From positions 43,526-72,454 of the forward strand of contig NAOQ01000245.1 of NCBI GenBank assembly GCA_002751075.1: DNA of 28,929 bases, given 5' to 3'. The translations under genes were made by a program, and so were the position numbers. The notes beneath the pieces are model-generated. The model worked only from the letters and a program-made list of their open reading frames with translations. It made no database searches and was not told where the DNA came from. This DNA is from Ichthyophonus hoferi (taxonomy: Eukaryota; Opisthokonta; Ichthyosporea; Ichthyophonida; Ichthyophonidae). The stretch's first letter is position 1, and each line of letters opens with the position of its first letter. Of this stretch, positions 11,985 through 24,800 are shown piece after piece.

Positions 11985-12047
11985 TATTGTAAATATGATG
12001 ACTGTCTATTCTCAATCATTTTTGGATTAAAGTTATCATATTTACAA
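11985..12047. repeat. Inverted repeat with 18-base arms
   Basis: The arm ATTGTAAATATGATGACT (11985-12002) pairs with AGTTATCATATTTACAAT (12030-12047) with one mismatch, leaving a 27-base loop. It may be a small hairpin element or the remnant of a MITE; I found no clear target-site duplication. Confidence 0.7.
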
Positions 12048-14512
12048 TACTCTACATGGGAAGAAATTATGCAATTCTCTTGGACTTCACCAAAAGCGTG
12101 AGCTTCAGAAAGAGTTTAGTAAGGTTTGACATATTCCTTACCAGATTCTACTTATATTCATAACACATAAAATCATCCCCAAATAGAACCTATGAATACT
12201 AGTACTAGTTTTATCTTTAATTGATGGTAAACTACTATTTATTTATTTTGACATCTTTTTTAAAAAAAATGTATCCTAACATACATATTTATATCTACTA
12301 AATTCAGTATCCTGTTGTGTGTGACGTTTTTCAGTGAACTCATTAATCAATCGTATTCATCAAATATTTTTTTTAACATTAATCGCCATGATTTCGGAAA
12401 TGCCTCAGGAATCCCGTTCGCACTTTTAAAAGGTTCTCATTGGCCACACGTCGTTCTACCAAAATTCAAAGATCAAGTATCAAAAGGCTTTTTTGGTTAA
12501 ATTCAACCAGTCATCTTTATCGTTAAAATCTTTGAATATCCATACTTCTAATTTATGGGAAACTAGGATTCACAGAAAAAGTTGTAATAATAATAAACCT
12601 CTGATCATTCTCAACCATCTATAACTACCCATCTATTATAGAGAAAGAGCAAGTGAATGTATAGCTTGGTCGACAAAAGGCACTATAAGGTTTTCTAACT
12701 TTATAAACGTTAACACTATATATCCATATGATGTAGCTAGAGATTATACAGAAATAATTGAAATCAACAGAATTCATTCCAATAGCAACGACTATAAAAG
12801 AATAGTATAAATGCTTATAAAAATACCTGAATGGCTACTTTAAAATGAATGATCGACACTCTAATGTTAAATGACTCAAGGATAGCCATATACAAACTCT
12901 TGCATGACCTTTTGTAATGTTTTGCATCGTACTAACTAGTTGAGTCTCACATGCGACCCTATCATTTGCAATAATACTACTTCATTGCTAGCTGCTAACT
13001 AAGTATCAGGCATCTCATAGCCTTGGCTGGAATATATTTTAGTTCCCTGGTCTTAAATAACATACTAAATGGGAGGTTGTATTATTAATAACCTACATGC
13101 TAAATTGCACCTTCAAAATTTCCATTTCAGTCTATATAGTAATTATCTCACCCATGTTCAGGATGGTAGTCAACTACTGCATCGACTACTGCAAGAGAAA
13201 AATCAAGATAAAAACAGTTTAATCTTCATTCGGTATTACTATGTAGAGTATCTCAATATGCTTTAGACACAACCTTTTTATGCTCTCTAAATATAACATT
13301 ATATATAAAGATTACTTCAGAACCAAATACCAATTAATGGGATAATTACACCTATAATTATTATGCCTGTGTTGCATATGTAGCTATTATTAACAAGCAT
13401 TGCATGCAAACTATAGTTTAACATGTCACATTGAGGTACATACTTATTATTTTTCCGATATTGCGTAAAGATACATTACGGGGGGTGATCTAGATATCTT
13501 TAGAATATTTATTTATATGGAGTTGACTATAAACTAATCAAATGAAAGAAGTATTTACTATGGCCAAATATTTTCTTCGTTTCACAACAGCTACAGATAC
13601 TAGAGCTATTATAAAGTACTGCATTATAAAAGTATTTTCTGATAATTGATAAAGAGTAATATATTAAGGATATTATAAACATCTTGTTATAGTTTTAGAA
13701 AACATCATTGAGTAAATCTGGAGAAGAATATGCAACACAATCTTAATTACTCATTACCTCTTTTAATTAAGAAGCGACCCTATCAAACTCTTGGTTTTGC
13801 CCAAATGGAAAGCGATATTCTTGGAACATTTTCTAAGGTATGTGATTACTATTTTCCATTATGTAACGATATGCCTATTTCACTATTCAGTCCGAATGCA
13901 TTGAGTAACCCTTTCTAATGATGGTGCTTGAACAGTTAAACAGATCTGATGCATACCTATGTCAACTTGACCCAATTGCCATATTTCTCATCACATTCCG
14001 TTGTTTTAGTTTTGCCCAGTTAATGATGAGATTGGCAATCTTATTGCATACGAATAAGTTTTATTCGCCCGATCCTACTTGTCATCGCATACTGCACATA
14101 AACTAAACTATTGGGTAATAAGCTGCAACCACGAATTCCCTTTATACACTTAGATTCATACATAAATTGCACTAAGTCATTGAATATTGTGAATTAACAG
14201 AAGAATAAAAATTTATAACACTTTATATATATATATACATATTAGTTTCAGATATTACTTGACTATCTCTAGGAAAAGGTAGAGTTGGTTAAGGTAGGGT
14301 CTGGCTACGTACACAACACAACTGATCCCAATCGCACTCTCGAAAAAAATAAAACAAGTCGACTACCCTATGTGTTTTAATTTATCATACAAAACATAAA
14401 AAGAAAATAAATTAAAATCAGTTTGGTTTGCGAGAGCAATAAAAAATAAAATAAATAGTTTTATGTACAAATAGTAGACCATTTAGTTCTTTTAGGGGAA
14501 TGTATGAGAAAA

Positions 14513-14610
14513 CCACGTGGAAGTAGTGGGAGATCGCAGTTCATTTCTTAACCAATAAAATTACGATTCATATAAAGGTCTAATCAGATAAACTATGGAC
14601 CAAGCTTGGG
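14513..14610. promoter_or_regulatory. E-box plus CCAAT cluster upstream of ARMC1
   Basis: CACGTG at 14514-14519 is followed by CCAAT at 14552-14556 and the 10-base palindrome CCAAGCTTGG at 14600-14609. The E-box/CCAAT pairing resembles the HAD gene promoter, with wider spacing. It lies about 750-800 bases before the ARMC1 start codon and could be a distal promoter with an untranslated first exon, or an enhancer. This is suggestive only. Confidence 0.25.
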
Positions 14611-15308
14611 GCTGTATTTATGTATAATAAATAAAATACCACAAAAGGCTATTTAATTATACAAACAAATACATCTATTGGCTAAATAAAATATGCAAAG
14701 CATTAGTTAAGCTCCTTAAGTATGGACCTATACTGGTAATTATAGCTAATAATATCTTAATAATTAATTTGAACAAATCAAGAGCCAATCATTTATTTTT
14801 AGAACAATCGTATTAAGCATTAGAGAGGTATAACTTCAATAACTATATATGATATAAGTATATTTAAATTTTTATATATAAAAAGAAAAAATATTTTTTT
14901 ATATATAAATGAATTTCTTTTTAATAATTTATAATGGATGATTTAAAATAAAGGGGCACATATGACTATTATTTGATTGGCTAGGTAATCAAAACTCCAA
15001 AAACTAATAATACAACCATAAAAGATCTATTTTATAATAATGTCCATCTATCTCTAATAAAATCGATATTTTATTGTTAAATTTATTTTGTGGTTAGTGT
15101 TTATTCTGTGTTGTTGCTGTATGGGCACACTGGTGTATAATTCACACCTCACCTCAAGAAAAAGCAACAAAACAATAACGAGAAGGGGTGTTTTTTATTT
15201 CTTAATTTATTTGAGTGTTAGTTTATTTTACAACAACGAATATTCTACGGGTTTATTGTACTAAACTTACATAGCTTTAAAAAGATATATTTCAAAGATA
15301 AAGCGAAA

Positions 15309-18300
15309 ATGACTTCTGCAAAAATGGCTACTGAGCAAGTCAAAGCTATAGTACAACAACTACATGACTTGTCGAGGGTCAAGGCCAACCGTGTTAGTAT
15401 CGTAAAGGTGAGAGTGTGTTCAACTTATGTATCCTTGGACATGTTCGTATGTAAAGATGTGTAGCAGTGCTTTCTGTTTATAAAGCACATTGTTTAATTT
15501 TTATTTATTGTATATAATAAAAGAAATATAGTAAAGGAAATAGAAAAATGGAGATAGAATATATTATAATTATTCGTCATAGAATATTGTGCTCTACACC
15601 TCTATATAACTATATTAGAAAGAAAAGAATCCGTATTTTTTATTATTGTATTATTTATCATTCTTGTGTATTTTTTTGCAAGTTTCTCTTTCTCTTCTCC
15701 CTCTTCTCCCCTATATATATATATATATATTTGCACATACTTTACATGTATTCTCTCTCTTCCTCATCTTTTTTCTATTTTTTTTCTTCTTCTTTTAGTA
15801 TTATTATATATATATGTATAAAAATTTTATGTGTGAACTACTCCTTCCTATTCTCCCTTTCTATCTTTTTCATCTCTCTCTCCCTCTCTTTCTTTATCTC
15901 GCTTCCTCTTCCTTTTTTTTTATGTTTGTTCTACACATGCCATCCTATTGGAATTGAGTACTAAAATATAAACGTGTGTACTGTTTGGGTTTGGAGGTCA
16001 ATTTATTGAGTTAGTTTTATATATCTGATGCGCTATTGGTTATAGTGACAGTAATTTTGATTCTACTATGCTATATTTCTATTGATAATATACTATACCT
16101 TGCCCACCCTCCTCTCTCCCTCACTCTCCCTCTTCTCCTTCTAGGATAATGGCTGCCTCCCTGGACTCACCCAGTTCCTAGATAATGAGGAAGAAGAAGT
16201 AGTGCATTTAGTATTAGAGGTAAGGCATATATATATATAATCTTAAAATTGGATATGTTATTGGATTAGTCCAGTGTTTATATTTTATTTTTATTTTGTT
16301 TCATTTTATTATATATATATATATATAGTTATATTTCATATATCTATATATACATATATACCCATATATACATCTAACTATGTTAACACCACTATACGTA
16401 CACACAGACTCTCTTGATGCTATCAGAGGAAGAAGAGAATCAGCCAATCATGTACAGTGACATCAAGTTTGTCAGACCAATCAAAACCATTCTGGAAAAT
16501 CCTAAAATATCGCCCCAGACTAAAATGGTAGCCGTGAAACTGTTCAAAAATATCCAACCACATTCCAAGGTATTATAACCTTTTATGGTTATTTTGTGTG
16601 CTAATCTTATTATTTTTTTTCTATATTAATTATTTAAATTTTTCTTTAATTCTTTTCTCTGTTTTTCTTCTTTGTTTTTTGTTTTAGGTATTTTAGTTGT
16701 ATATATAGGTGGGTATATTGTAATATTTTATATTACCAATCAGTAACTAAATATAGCCAATATTAAATACTCGGTACGTCCATAACAGTCATAACTCTTT
16801 GAGTGACGTCACATACCCTCCCTACATAGCACTAAACCAAATAATAAATGATATTGAACTAATCAATATGGCCCTCTCCCTCTCAAGGTACAACCACCGT
16901 CTCCACAGGCCCCTGCCCCAACACCCAGTGAAAAGGAGAAGATAGTAAAGTAAGTTATATGGTATTTAAATATTTATATGCTAGAGTTGATTGTGTAGTA
17001 ACAGTCCTTTACAGTTTTTTAAAAAATGAAACATCCGAACATGTTTATATCTTTGTTTTTATTTTTAAATATACTATTTCATTGGCTAATTTAATTATAA
17101 ATGGAGCACTGACGTCATCATGCGTATATGTATTTAAATTTTAAATTGTTTTTAATAACATATATATAGTATGCCTTCCCTCTCTTATTATTTTATCCGT
17201 ACTGCTATATCTAACTGCCTATCATCAAAAAACCTCATTATACCAATTATACATATTTATTTATACCTAACAACAACACCTAACCAGTTATATTACCACA
17301 CTAAAACTAACCACCCAATCCATTCTCGGTATACAGAGAGGTTTCAAGTAAACACAATACTGGAATGTCATTTATTAATGTTTCTGGTAAGAAATCCAAA
17401 CACATCTGTCTGCAGCTCATGACTGCTCACGAGGATGTTGCGTGGGACAAGATAAAGGTACGGCCTAGTTTGTTGTTGTTATTCTCTCTGTGTGAATATT
17501 GCTTTTTTTATTCTCTTTATATGTGTTGTATAGTTGTTGTGTTGTTCTTACGTCATTATGTACCCTATTTATAACTCTTTCCTTTTTTCTTATTACTGTT
17601 ATTGTTATTGTTATGGTGATGGTGATGGTTTTTGTTTTTATTGCTAGTATTGCTACTACTTTTACTATTACTACTATTACTATTACTATTACTATTACTA
17701 TTACTATTACTGTTGCTATTGCTATTGCTATTACTGTTACTATTACTACTACTATTGCTATTGCTATTACTGTTACTATTACTACTACTATTACTATTGC
17801 TATTACTGTTACTATTACTACTACTATTATATTACTATTACTATTACTATTACTATTACTATTACTATTACTATATCTTATGATATGACAGTCATCCTCC
17901 TTTGACACTATCACTCTAATCTTTATGTATATATATTATGTATGCATGTATTATGTATACATGCATGCATCTATTCCTAGCTTTACTTATCCGTCTATCT
18001 AACTACGTGCATATACAAGAGAGTGCATGTCTGCATACTTGGTCAGTATATAAATACCAATACCCAGTGTACTACCCACATTGTCCATATAAGGTATACT
18101 TGACAATGATTAATCTATATCCTTATAAACCAATGCTCACTTATAAGACGCCTCTCATTAATTATAAGGATATATCCATATATCCTATCATACTATTGTT
18201 CACACTAAGGCATAATTATACTCTGGTTATCTCTGATTGGAGACCCCTTCATATGGTTAACTAATTAACTAATAGCCAATGACTATGCACAGGATTCTCT

Positions 18301-19454
18301 TCTGAAGGTTAGAGGATTGGTGAGTTTCACCTATAATACTAAGGCCCACCAATTGGATATACGTACCATTGAGACCGTACAGGCTTCTACTATTATTACT
18401 ATTGTCAGACAGGCTGGTTTGCGGGTATGTATGTATGTATGTATGTATATATATATCATTGAATATGTATTGCCCTGTAGTATATTCACTACTATTATTG
18501 CTATTATGAACCCGGTTAGTTTACGGGTATGGGGTATGCATGCATGTATGTATGCATGTATGTATGCATGTATACATATATATCATTGAGTGTGTATTTC
18601 CCTGGAGTATATTCACATATTGACATATATATTATTGGGCAGGTGCAACAGGTTGTCAAGGGTAAAGGTGGTGAGGACATCCTTTTAGATGAGGAAGAGG
18701 CTCCCACTCATACTGGTGAGGAAATATATATTTATATATATGTGTGTATAGTATGTATTTTTGCGGGATAAGAGTTGATAGGTTGGAATAAATTTTTAAA
18801 ATTTTAGCATTATTTTAAAATACTTATTTTTAACTTAGCATCAACTTTTCATACAATAGTATATATATATATTACATATCTAACATCCGATTATAATCAG
18901 TTTTCTAAAATTAAATAGAGTAACAGAGCACACGCAAAGTAGTATCTAGCTGTATATGTGATTATTTGTATAACTACTGGGGTATAATGGCGTGAATAAT
19001 ATGGCTACAAAGAATATTGTATGATGGTTAATAGAAGGCAAAGAAGATCATATTAGTGTTGGGGTGATTATGACATGTATGTATGTATGTATGTATGTTA
19101 CAATATATACAATATAATATATATGTTACTATGTAATGTATACAAGAATCAACTACACTCTATCTATCTGGAATACCCTACCCTAATCCTGACTGTACTA
19201 TTACTATTATCCATAATATCGTACTATCTTGCTGCCTTGCATACATACTGTCATATACATTCCGTTGTCTCTCTCGCTCCCTCTGTCCCTCCCTTCTCTT
19301 TTCAGACACGGACGGATACCTAGACGAACAAGTCAATCTACACGAGAAACCCGTATCGAGCAATACACTAGCTCGTCGCAACAACTCCCGTACTGACAAG
19401 GGAGGGTGGATGGGATCTGTAGGGACCTTCATATCTAAAAACCTCTACTGGTAG
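15309..19454 (+). CDS. ARMC1: Armadillo repeat-containing protein 1 homologue
   Basis: Eight exons: 15309-15407, 16145-16219, 16408-16569, 16888-16949, 17337-17457, 18293-18424, 18643-18715 and 19306-19454 (stop TAG). Junction phases agree throughout and the product is 290 residues; human ARMC1 is about 282. The residues DNGCLPGLTQFLD opening exon 2 match the human DQGCLPGLILFMD block of the armadillo-like domain. Exons 5 and 6 (about residues 133-217) fit the heavy-metal-associated-like fold, with GLVSFTYN answering human GVISFTFQ. QQVVK in exon 7 is identical to human. The C terminus GGWMGSVGTFISKNLYW answers human GGASWLSTAANFLSRSFYW. In vertebrates ARMC1 acts in the cytosol and at mitochondria, contacting the mitochondrial intermembrane bridging complex and affecting mitochondrial distribution. 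The start has A at -3. Introns are rich in microsatellites. Human residues are quoted from memory, not from a search. Confidence 0.92.
17640..17878. repeat. ATTACT/TTGCTA trinucleotide-type microsatellite in ARMC1 intron 5
   Basis: Long interrupted (ATTACT)n with GTTACT and TTGCTA variants. Because the period is a multiple of three, all frames stay open and give spurious Leu, Tyr, Ser/Asn, Ile and Val homopolymer readings on both strands. None is a gene. Confidence 0.95.
18387..18615 (+). repeat. Tandem duplication of the ARMC1 exon 6 end with its splice donor
   Basis: Copy 1 (18387-18487) covers the last 38 bases of exon 6, the donor, a TATG array and about 40 bases of intron. Copy 2 (18489-18615) repeats the same order, with a longer TATG/CATG array. 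Shared landmarks are CTACTATTATT, ACGGGTATG or GCGGGTATG, ATATATATCATTGA and TATATTC. Copy 2 keeps a donor at 18527, and the 102 bases between the two donors are open in the ARMC1 frame. Confidence 0.85.
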
Positions 19455-19567
19455 AGCCTAGCATATAGCCTCTAGTACCATCTAGTAGCAATGTGTTGAG
19501 AGTGAGAGGATTGTAATGGGCTAGATAGAGCTAGAATATATGCACTATGCTTGTATACTTGTATACT

Positions 19568-19707
19568 TATGTTGTCGTTAATAGTTACCATGGTTGCCAC
19601 GGATACCAGGGGAACCAATGGGGTCAGGGGGATCGGGTCATGTAGTATCAATAGATTGTGTCATTTAGCATCTACGTGGGTAATGTATTATATACTTGTA
19701 TATTTAT
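19568..19707 (+). repeat. Dispersed repeat, copy B (3' of ARMC1)
   Basis: Matches copy A at 5995-6135 over about 140 bases in the same orientation, including TCAATAGATTGTGTCATTTA and ATGTATTATATACTTGTATA. It lies 114 bases after the ARMC1 stop and so is probably transcribed in its 3' UTR. Confidence 0.7.
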
Positions 19708-21336
19708 TGATACATATAATATATATATATATTTGTGCGTGTGGATCACGCTGGATGGGATATGGGATAGGCTATACCGTACTGCTTATGATTTGATATG
19801 TTTGGTATATATATATATTGTTTTAACCGTTGTAGTATATACAATTTATTTCTGGCCAATTTTTATTTTTAATGCCTTATAAATTATGACCAGTCACCGC
19901 GGGGTTTATAAAATAAAGGATTACGGGTTGAATCTTGATTCGGCTCGTAGGTTCGTCTGCCGACTAAGGCTGACCTATATATGGGACTATGTGTATGCGT
20001 GCTTAGTTATGTACTGATATTTGATAGGCATATGGTCTATAGATCCGGCTATTATACTTCCTTTTTCTTCTGTTGTTATTTTGTCATCACTAATTCAAAT
20101 TACTAGTAAGCATATTTCATAGATTCTTAATACTACAAAGTAGTGCAAGTATCTATTATGTACGAATCCCATTGGGCAGCTATAATGTAAATTCCATATT
20201 TGGGCTGTGTTTATATATAGTTGGCAATGGCCTTGGTTTCAATTAGAAATCGAATACTCAATTAAATAGCGTCTTGTAAAGGGAGATCCACAGAAAACAA
20301 TGGTATAATTTTTATCCAATAAATTTAAAATATGATCGAAAAAAGTCGAGTAATTAATTAGGCACTCTGGTAATACAAAGGTATACCGGAGTTTCATTGG
20401 TTCAAGTCTTCCCGCATATAAATAGTCACGACTCATAATCATATACGGTAATAAAATAGATAGAGACTAGTGGCCATCTTTTCCAACATTAAGTACATAA
20501 CATGGCATCATTCATAAAGCCAGATATCTCCATTATGCGTCATTAAAACAAGTTCGATTATTATACTATATTATACTATACTAGACTATGCTATGCCATA
20601 ATACTGTATTATACTCTTATCATACTATAATTATACTATAACTAAACCATACTACCTGTGTTTATGTTTATGTATGTGTACAAGTACATACCATCAAAAG
20701 CATGAACTAAGGCTAGTCCCTATACCAAAGTTACAGTACTAAACAGTAGTGAAGTTTGCTTCATGTACACGTGATCATGCCACCAATATCCTCTGTTCGC
20801 ATTTGATGCAGGATATTTCCAATTATAAATAGCTTCTATTCTTTGCAATAATCCAAGTCTTCACTACCAATCCCTTGCAATCACGTTACATTGGTGACCA
20901 ATAAATATACACAATTCATAACCATATATGGCAATAGAATAGATAACTACCTGTATCTGCATCTAATCAGACGTCTTACTTAAAAATGAGACAGCCACAC
21001 TTTTATCATAACCAAACACTAGATACGAATATAGTAACACCAATACCAAAAAAGAGGGAACGCATGAGGAATTAATACGCAGCTGCCTTTTATATGTCCT
21101 TATCTAGGCCAGATTCCGTGATAGTATACCAATCAATAAGTCGGGATAAAAGCAGTACGAATTATATTAATACAAACATCCATTCATAATTATCAAAAAA
21201 CTCAGAATTAGCAAAAAGAAAAAAAGAAAACCTTAAAAAATTTAAACCGCAGGATGAACCAAGAGTACCACCAACCTATGCAACTGCACAAGAGAGAATG
21301 ATATATATCTGTAATTATACATATATACCCTAACTA

Positions 21337-21369
21337 ACAATTAACACACGACACTGTTGTGTTAATTGT
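21337..21369. repeat. Perfect 11-base hairpin
   Basis: ACAATTAACAC (21337-21347) and GTGTTAATTGT (21359-21369) are exact reverse complements with an 11-base loop. There is no T-run after it. Function is unknown. Confidence 0.6.
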
Positions 21370-21863
21370 GGTATTATCAATGCGGTTTCAGTATTAGCCT
21401 ACCCTATGTGAGACTATTAATACTTCCAGAGTATATATATATATCTAAATAACTGTATATCCAAGCCAAGTGATCACGGCTATTTATGCCATATGATCAT
21501 ACCATGAGCGAGGTAAAGAGACTGACTATCTACTAGGTAGGGTACTAGGCAGGGAGGTGGAGCATGGGGCAATGAAGTTAACATACAGCACCTAGTAACC
21601 ATTAGCCTCTCCGTGCAAGCCTGACTCTGACTAACTTGTCTTGGCAGAAAGTCCTTGCAGGCTGGGGTACGGAGTCGTTGAAATCGCTAAACAAATGCTT
21701 GGTGAAAAAAAAGAAAGAGGAAGAGGGAAGATGATATATAATACCAAGACGTTTAAAGGAAATATTAATATACAGACACTGGGACTAGAACACCAAAATC
21801 AGCGTTATCCAACGCGCCATTTTAGCTGGGAAATCATCAGTTATGTCCTCCAATCATATTATC

Positions 21864-24800
21864 TCACGAGGCCGCATCCCTCCAATAATTCCATCGGAAT
21901 CCCCGGGGTAGGGTACCAGATCGAATATATTCCAAGGCACGAACCACTCCTTTTGATTTAAGGAAGGCATTGCCCCTCCTCATTCGTTCTTTATAATCGG
22001 TTATACATGGTGATAGTGGTGGTCCGGCTAATTTATCATTGGTCGGTTTAGAAGGTCCATCTGCACTAGTAGATACATTACTGGTGGAATTGTTTAACTC
22101 ATTTGTATTCTGATTGGCTATAATATTTTTATCGTCTTTGGCAATTGGTGATTCTGTGACTTGAGTGACATGGCGAGTTGTGGGTCGCCGGGTCGATTTC
22201 GAACCAGAGGGATGACTCGCCTAATAAAGGGGGATGGATGAAAGAAGACATAAATATATAGATAGGTAGATAGATAGGTAGATAGATAAATATATAAATA
22301 TATAGATAAATAGATAGATAAATAGATAGATAGATATATATATATATATATAAGTAGGTAGGTAGGTAGATAGATAGATAGGAAAGAGAAAGAAAATCAA
22401 TACCTAACCAACTAACTGAGCATATTCCTAGCCTCCTATATGGCTTGCTCTTCATTCAAGCTTTTATCTTGAAACATAGATGTTGAACGTATTACATACT
22501 ACATACTACTACATACTACTTCTATTGTATACCTACCCTATCTACCCTATATACCTATCTATCTACCAAACACTTACATTTTTCTTCTTGGATTTCGCCC
22601 CGTCTTCTCTGCGTGGATCCCTTCTACCCCAATCACGAGCAGCCCTTGAATAGCGATGAGCACAGCCAGTTGAACAGAACCTCTTTGTACCTACATTACT
22701 AGCCTCCTTAAGCTTGCAATACACACACGGTCTACCTGGTCCCGTATATAGAGCGGCTTTAGGAGTCAAGGTAAAGAGGGGGAGGGAGAGTGAGAGGGGG
22801 AGGTGGTGAAGGAAATAAGTACATGGTATAGATGGCATGGCTGTTACCAGTATCGGTGTTGTATAAAATAAATAGAAAGTAATTCAAGTAATATTACCCA
22901 AAAACCTTACGATTTCAAAAAAAAAATACAAAATCAAATAAATCTAAGCAGGGAATACAATATGAATAAACAAACGGCTATGTATAAGCAAACATATATG
23001 CACATAAAACATATACATACATACACATACACATAACGCCTAAAAGCAATTAATTACTTACGCTCAGGCTTAACCTCTCCTGCATTGTCCTTAGTCGTAT
23101 CCTTTGGCTGTGACTGTGACTGTAACCTAGGCTTCTTCCCCCCCTTCCTCCTCCTCTCACTCTCGGGTGAAGTCTCTTGTTTGACACCCCTTAAGTCTGC
23201 GTATATTTCCATAGTACATCCCTCTTCCACATCAATGGCCTCACTAATCAAAGCTTCAATCTTGGTAAGATCATCAATCACAGCCGAGTCTACCAGGCTA
23301 GCTTCCCTGCTATGCTGCTCTCCTCCTGCCCCCCCCTTGGCTGCTTTACCCTCATTGGCACTACTACCATGGTTACCATGACCACTATTACCACTGCCTA
23401 CTTTCCCTCCCTCGCTGATGATTCCACCAATAGCTGGTCCATTATTCTCTCCTCCCACCATATGCTCATGTTCAATTGGTTCGCATAAATTAGTCGTCGT
23501 CTTTTCCGATACGAGGGCCTGATTTTCAACCAATCCACTGGTACTCTGTGAGTGGTCATTACCACCCGTCCCGGCCCTTTCCAACCCCTGCCCTGTAACG
23601 TCATTTACCATGGCATTGGCAGTAGCAGACAGGCTGGTAGACAGGGGATTGGTGGTAAGAGTACCCATGCTCACTTCACCCACAGAAGAATGCCCCTGAC
23701 ATGGCGTCATCCGGGTCTCTTCCGTGCTCTTACTGGCTGGTGTAGTACTTGAGTGCAGGGCAATTTGGTTCAATTGGTCATTGATACTGCTGAATGTCGT
23801 CTGGGCAGTAGTTGAGGACAAAGGCTGACTTTTATCCAATGAAGTAGGGGTGGATGCCCCGCCAGAGTTATTGGGAGAGTCGGCCCACGGGTCACCGGTA
23901 GATATTTCAGGGGCCGAGGCACCAGCGCCAGCTAGAACCGCATCAATGATATCCGAATTACAAAAGGACCCCAAGTCAATATTTCGCAGGATTAGGGGGT
24001 CTAATAGGCCATGCCCAACCAATCCAAGAGGCCCAGTGGGGGGGTTTATGCTGCCATCTTGCACGACGACTGCTGGGTTGCTCTCCTCTGACTTGATCAT
24101 GAATGGCTTGCTGTCAGTTTCAGTTTCAGTTTCCATTGGTTGCTTTCCTGTAGCCATCAACGATTGATTGGGTTGTGACGTGTTTATAAATGTCTCGCTA
24201 CATACCCCTAGCATGTTGTTATTGCTTGATAGCTCAGTATCTGCCTTAATAGATGGTGACTTTGACCCAATGGCCAATGCGCTCTCGCCCGTCTCTCCCG
24301 GTTGAACCGTCTGATTGGTCTGTCCCTGTGCTACCTTCCAATCATGTTCTGTACCCACACCATACAACGTCTTTGAAAGACCGGGCTCCTCTTTAATCTG
24401 ATTAATCTCCTGTTTTATCACCTTATCTAAGTTTATGACCTCCCCATCCCCACTTTCTGTTTTTATTGATTCAGCAACCTCAATCATGACAGTTACCGTA
24501 TCACCAGGTCCCTTCTCTTCCGCTAACCAGTGTCCGGTGTGCTGTACAGGTGAAAGACCTCCATCCTTTTTCATTGGCGAGTTTAATCCAATCATTGCAA
24601 CCCCTTTTATATCATCATCGCTCTCCCTCTCCCTCTTTATCTTCTTCCCTTCACCACATCTAGGCGAATTATCTCCCTCCCATTGATTTGGAGTCGTTAT
24701 CAAATTCTCAGGGTCGTCCTTTATTCTCCTCTCGGTTGTCATGCTAACGTCCTTAGTTTCTATAGGGTTGGATGGCGACATAATAGTAGCAGGCATATCT

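Larger units (their letters stand above)
11284..15308. other. 4 kb gene-poor intergenic region
   Basis: Six-frame readings here are short (62-65 residues at 11532-11729, 12315-12500, 13069-13266, 13730-13918 and 13918-14106). They show no recognised motif and no convincing exon structure, so I do not call them. No transposase or reverse-transcriptase motif is evident. It contains one long imperfect hairpin (11985-12047) and a promoter-like cluster at 14513-14610. The last roughly 200 bases are probably 5' leader of ARMC1. A small or lineage-specific exon could be missed. Confidence 0.5.
19455..21863. other. Intergenic region between convergent ARMC1 and the minus-strand chromatin gene
   Basis: It holds the 3' UTRs of both genes. 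AATAAA at 19912-19917 is a candidate ARMC1 polyadenylation signal, 458 bases past the stop. Dispersed repeat copy B is at 19568-19707 and a TATACTA-type array at 20555-20650. An approximate direct repeat of about 30 bases (20431-20462 and 20915-20946, sharing TTCATAA-CATATA-GG-AATA) is also present. The readings at 20239-20442 (minus) and 21641-21961 (plus) show no recognised content. Confidence 0.55.

Noticed and set aside
12315-14106. Four short plus-strand readings that might be exons of an unknown gene
   Set aside because: They have no consistent splice borders and no motif, and are near the length expected by chance in a region of this size.
17465-17914. Long readings of Ser/Asn, Ile/Val, Leu and Tyr on both strands
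   Set aside because: They lie wholly in the ATTACT microsatellite inside ARMC1 intron 5; every frame is open because the period is a multiple of three.
21641-21961. Plus-strand reading of 106 residues
   Set aside because: It is antisense to the last exon of the minus-strand gene and its 3' flank, with no recognisable motif.
22190-22210. tRNA B-box-like GGTTCGAAATC on the minus strand
   Set aside because: It lies in the coding last exon and no A-box or cloverleaf can be drawn around it.
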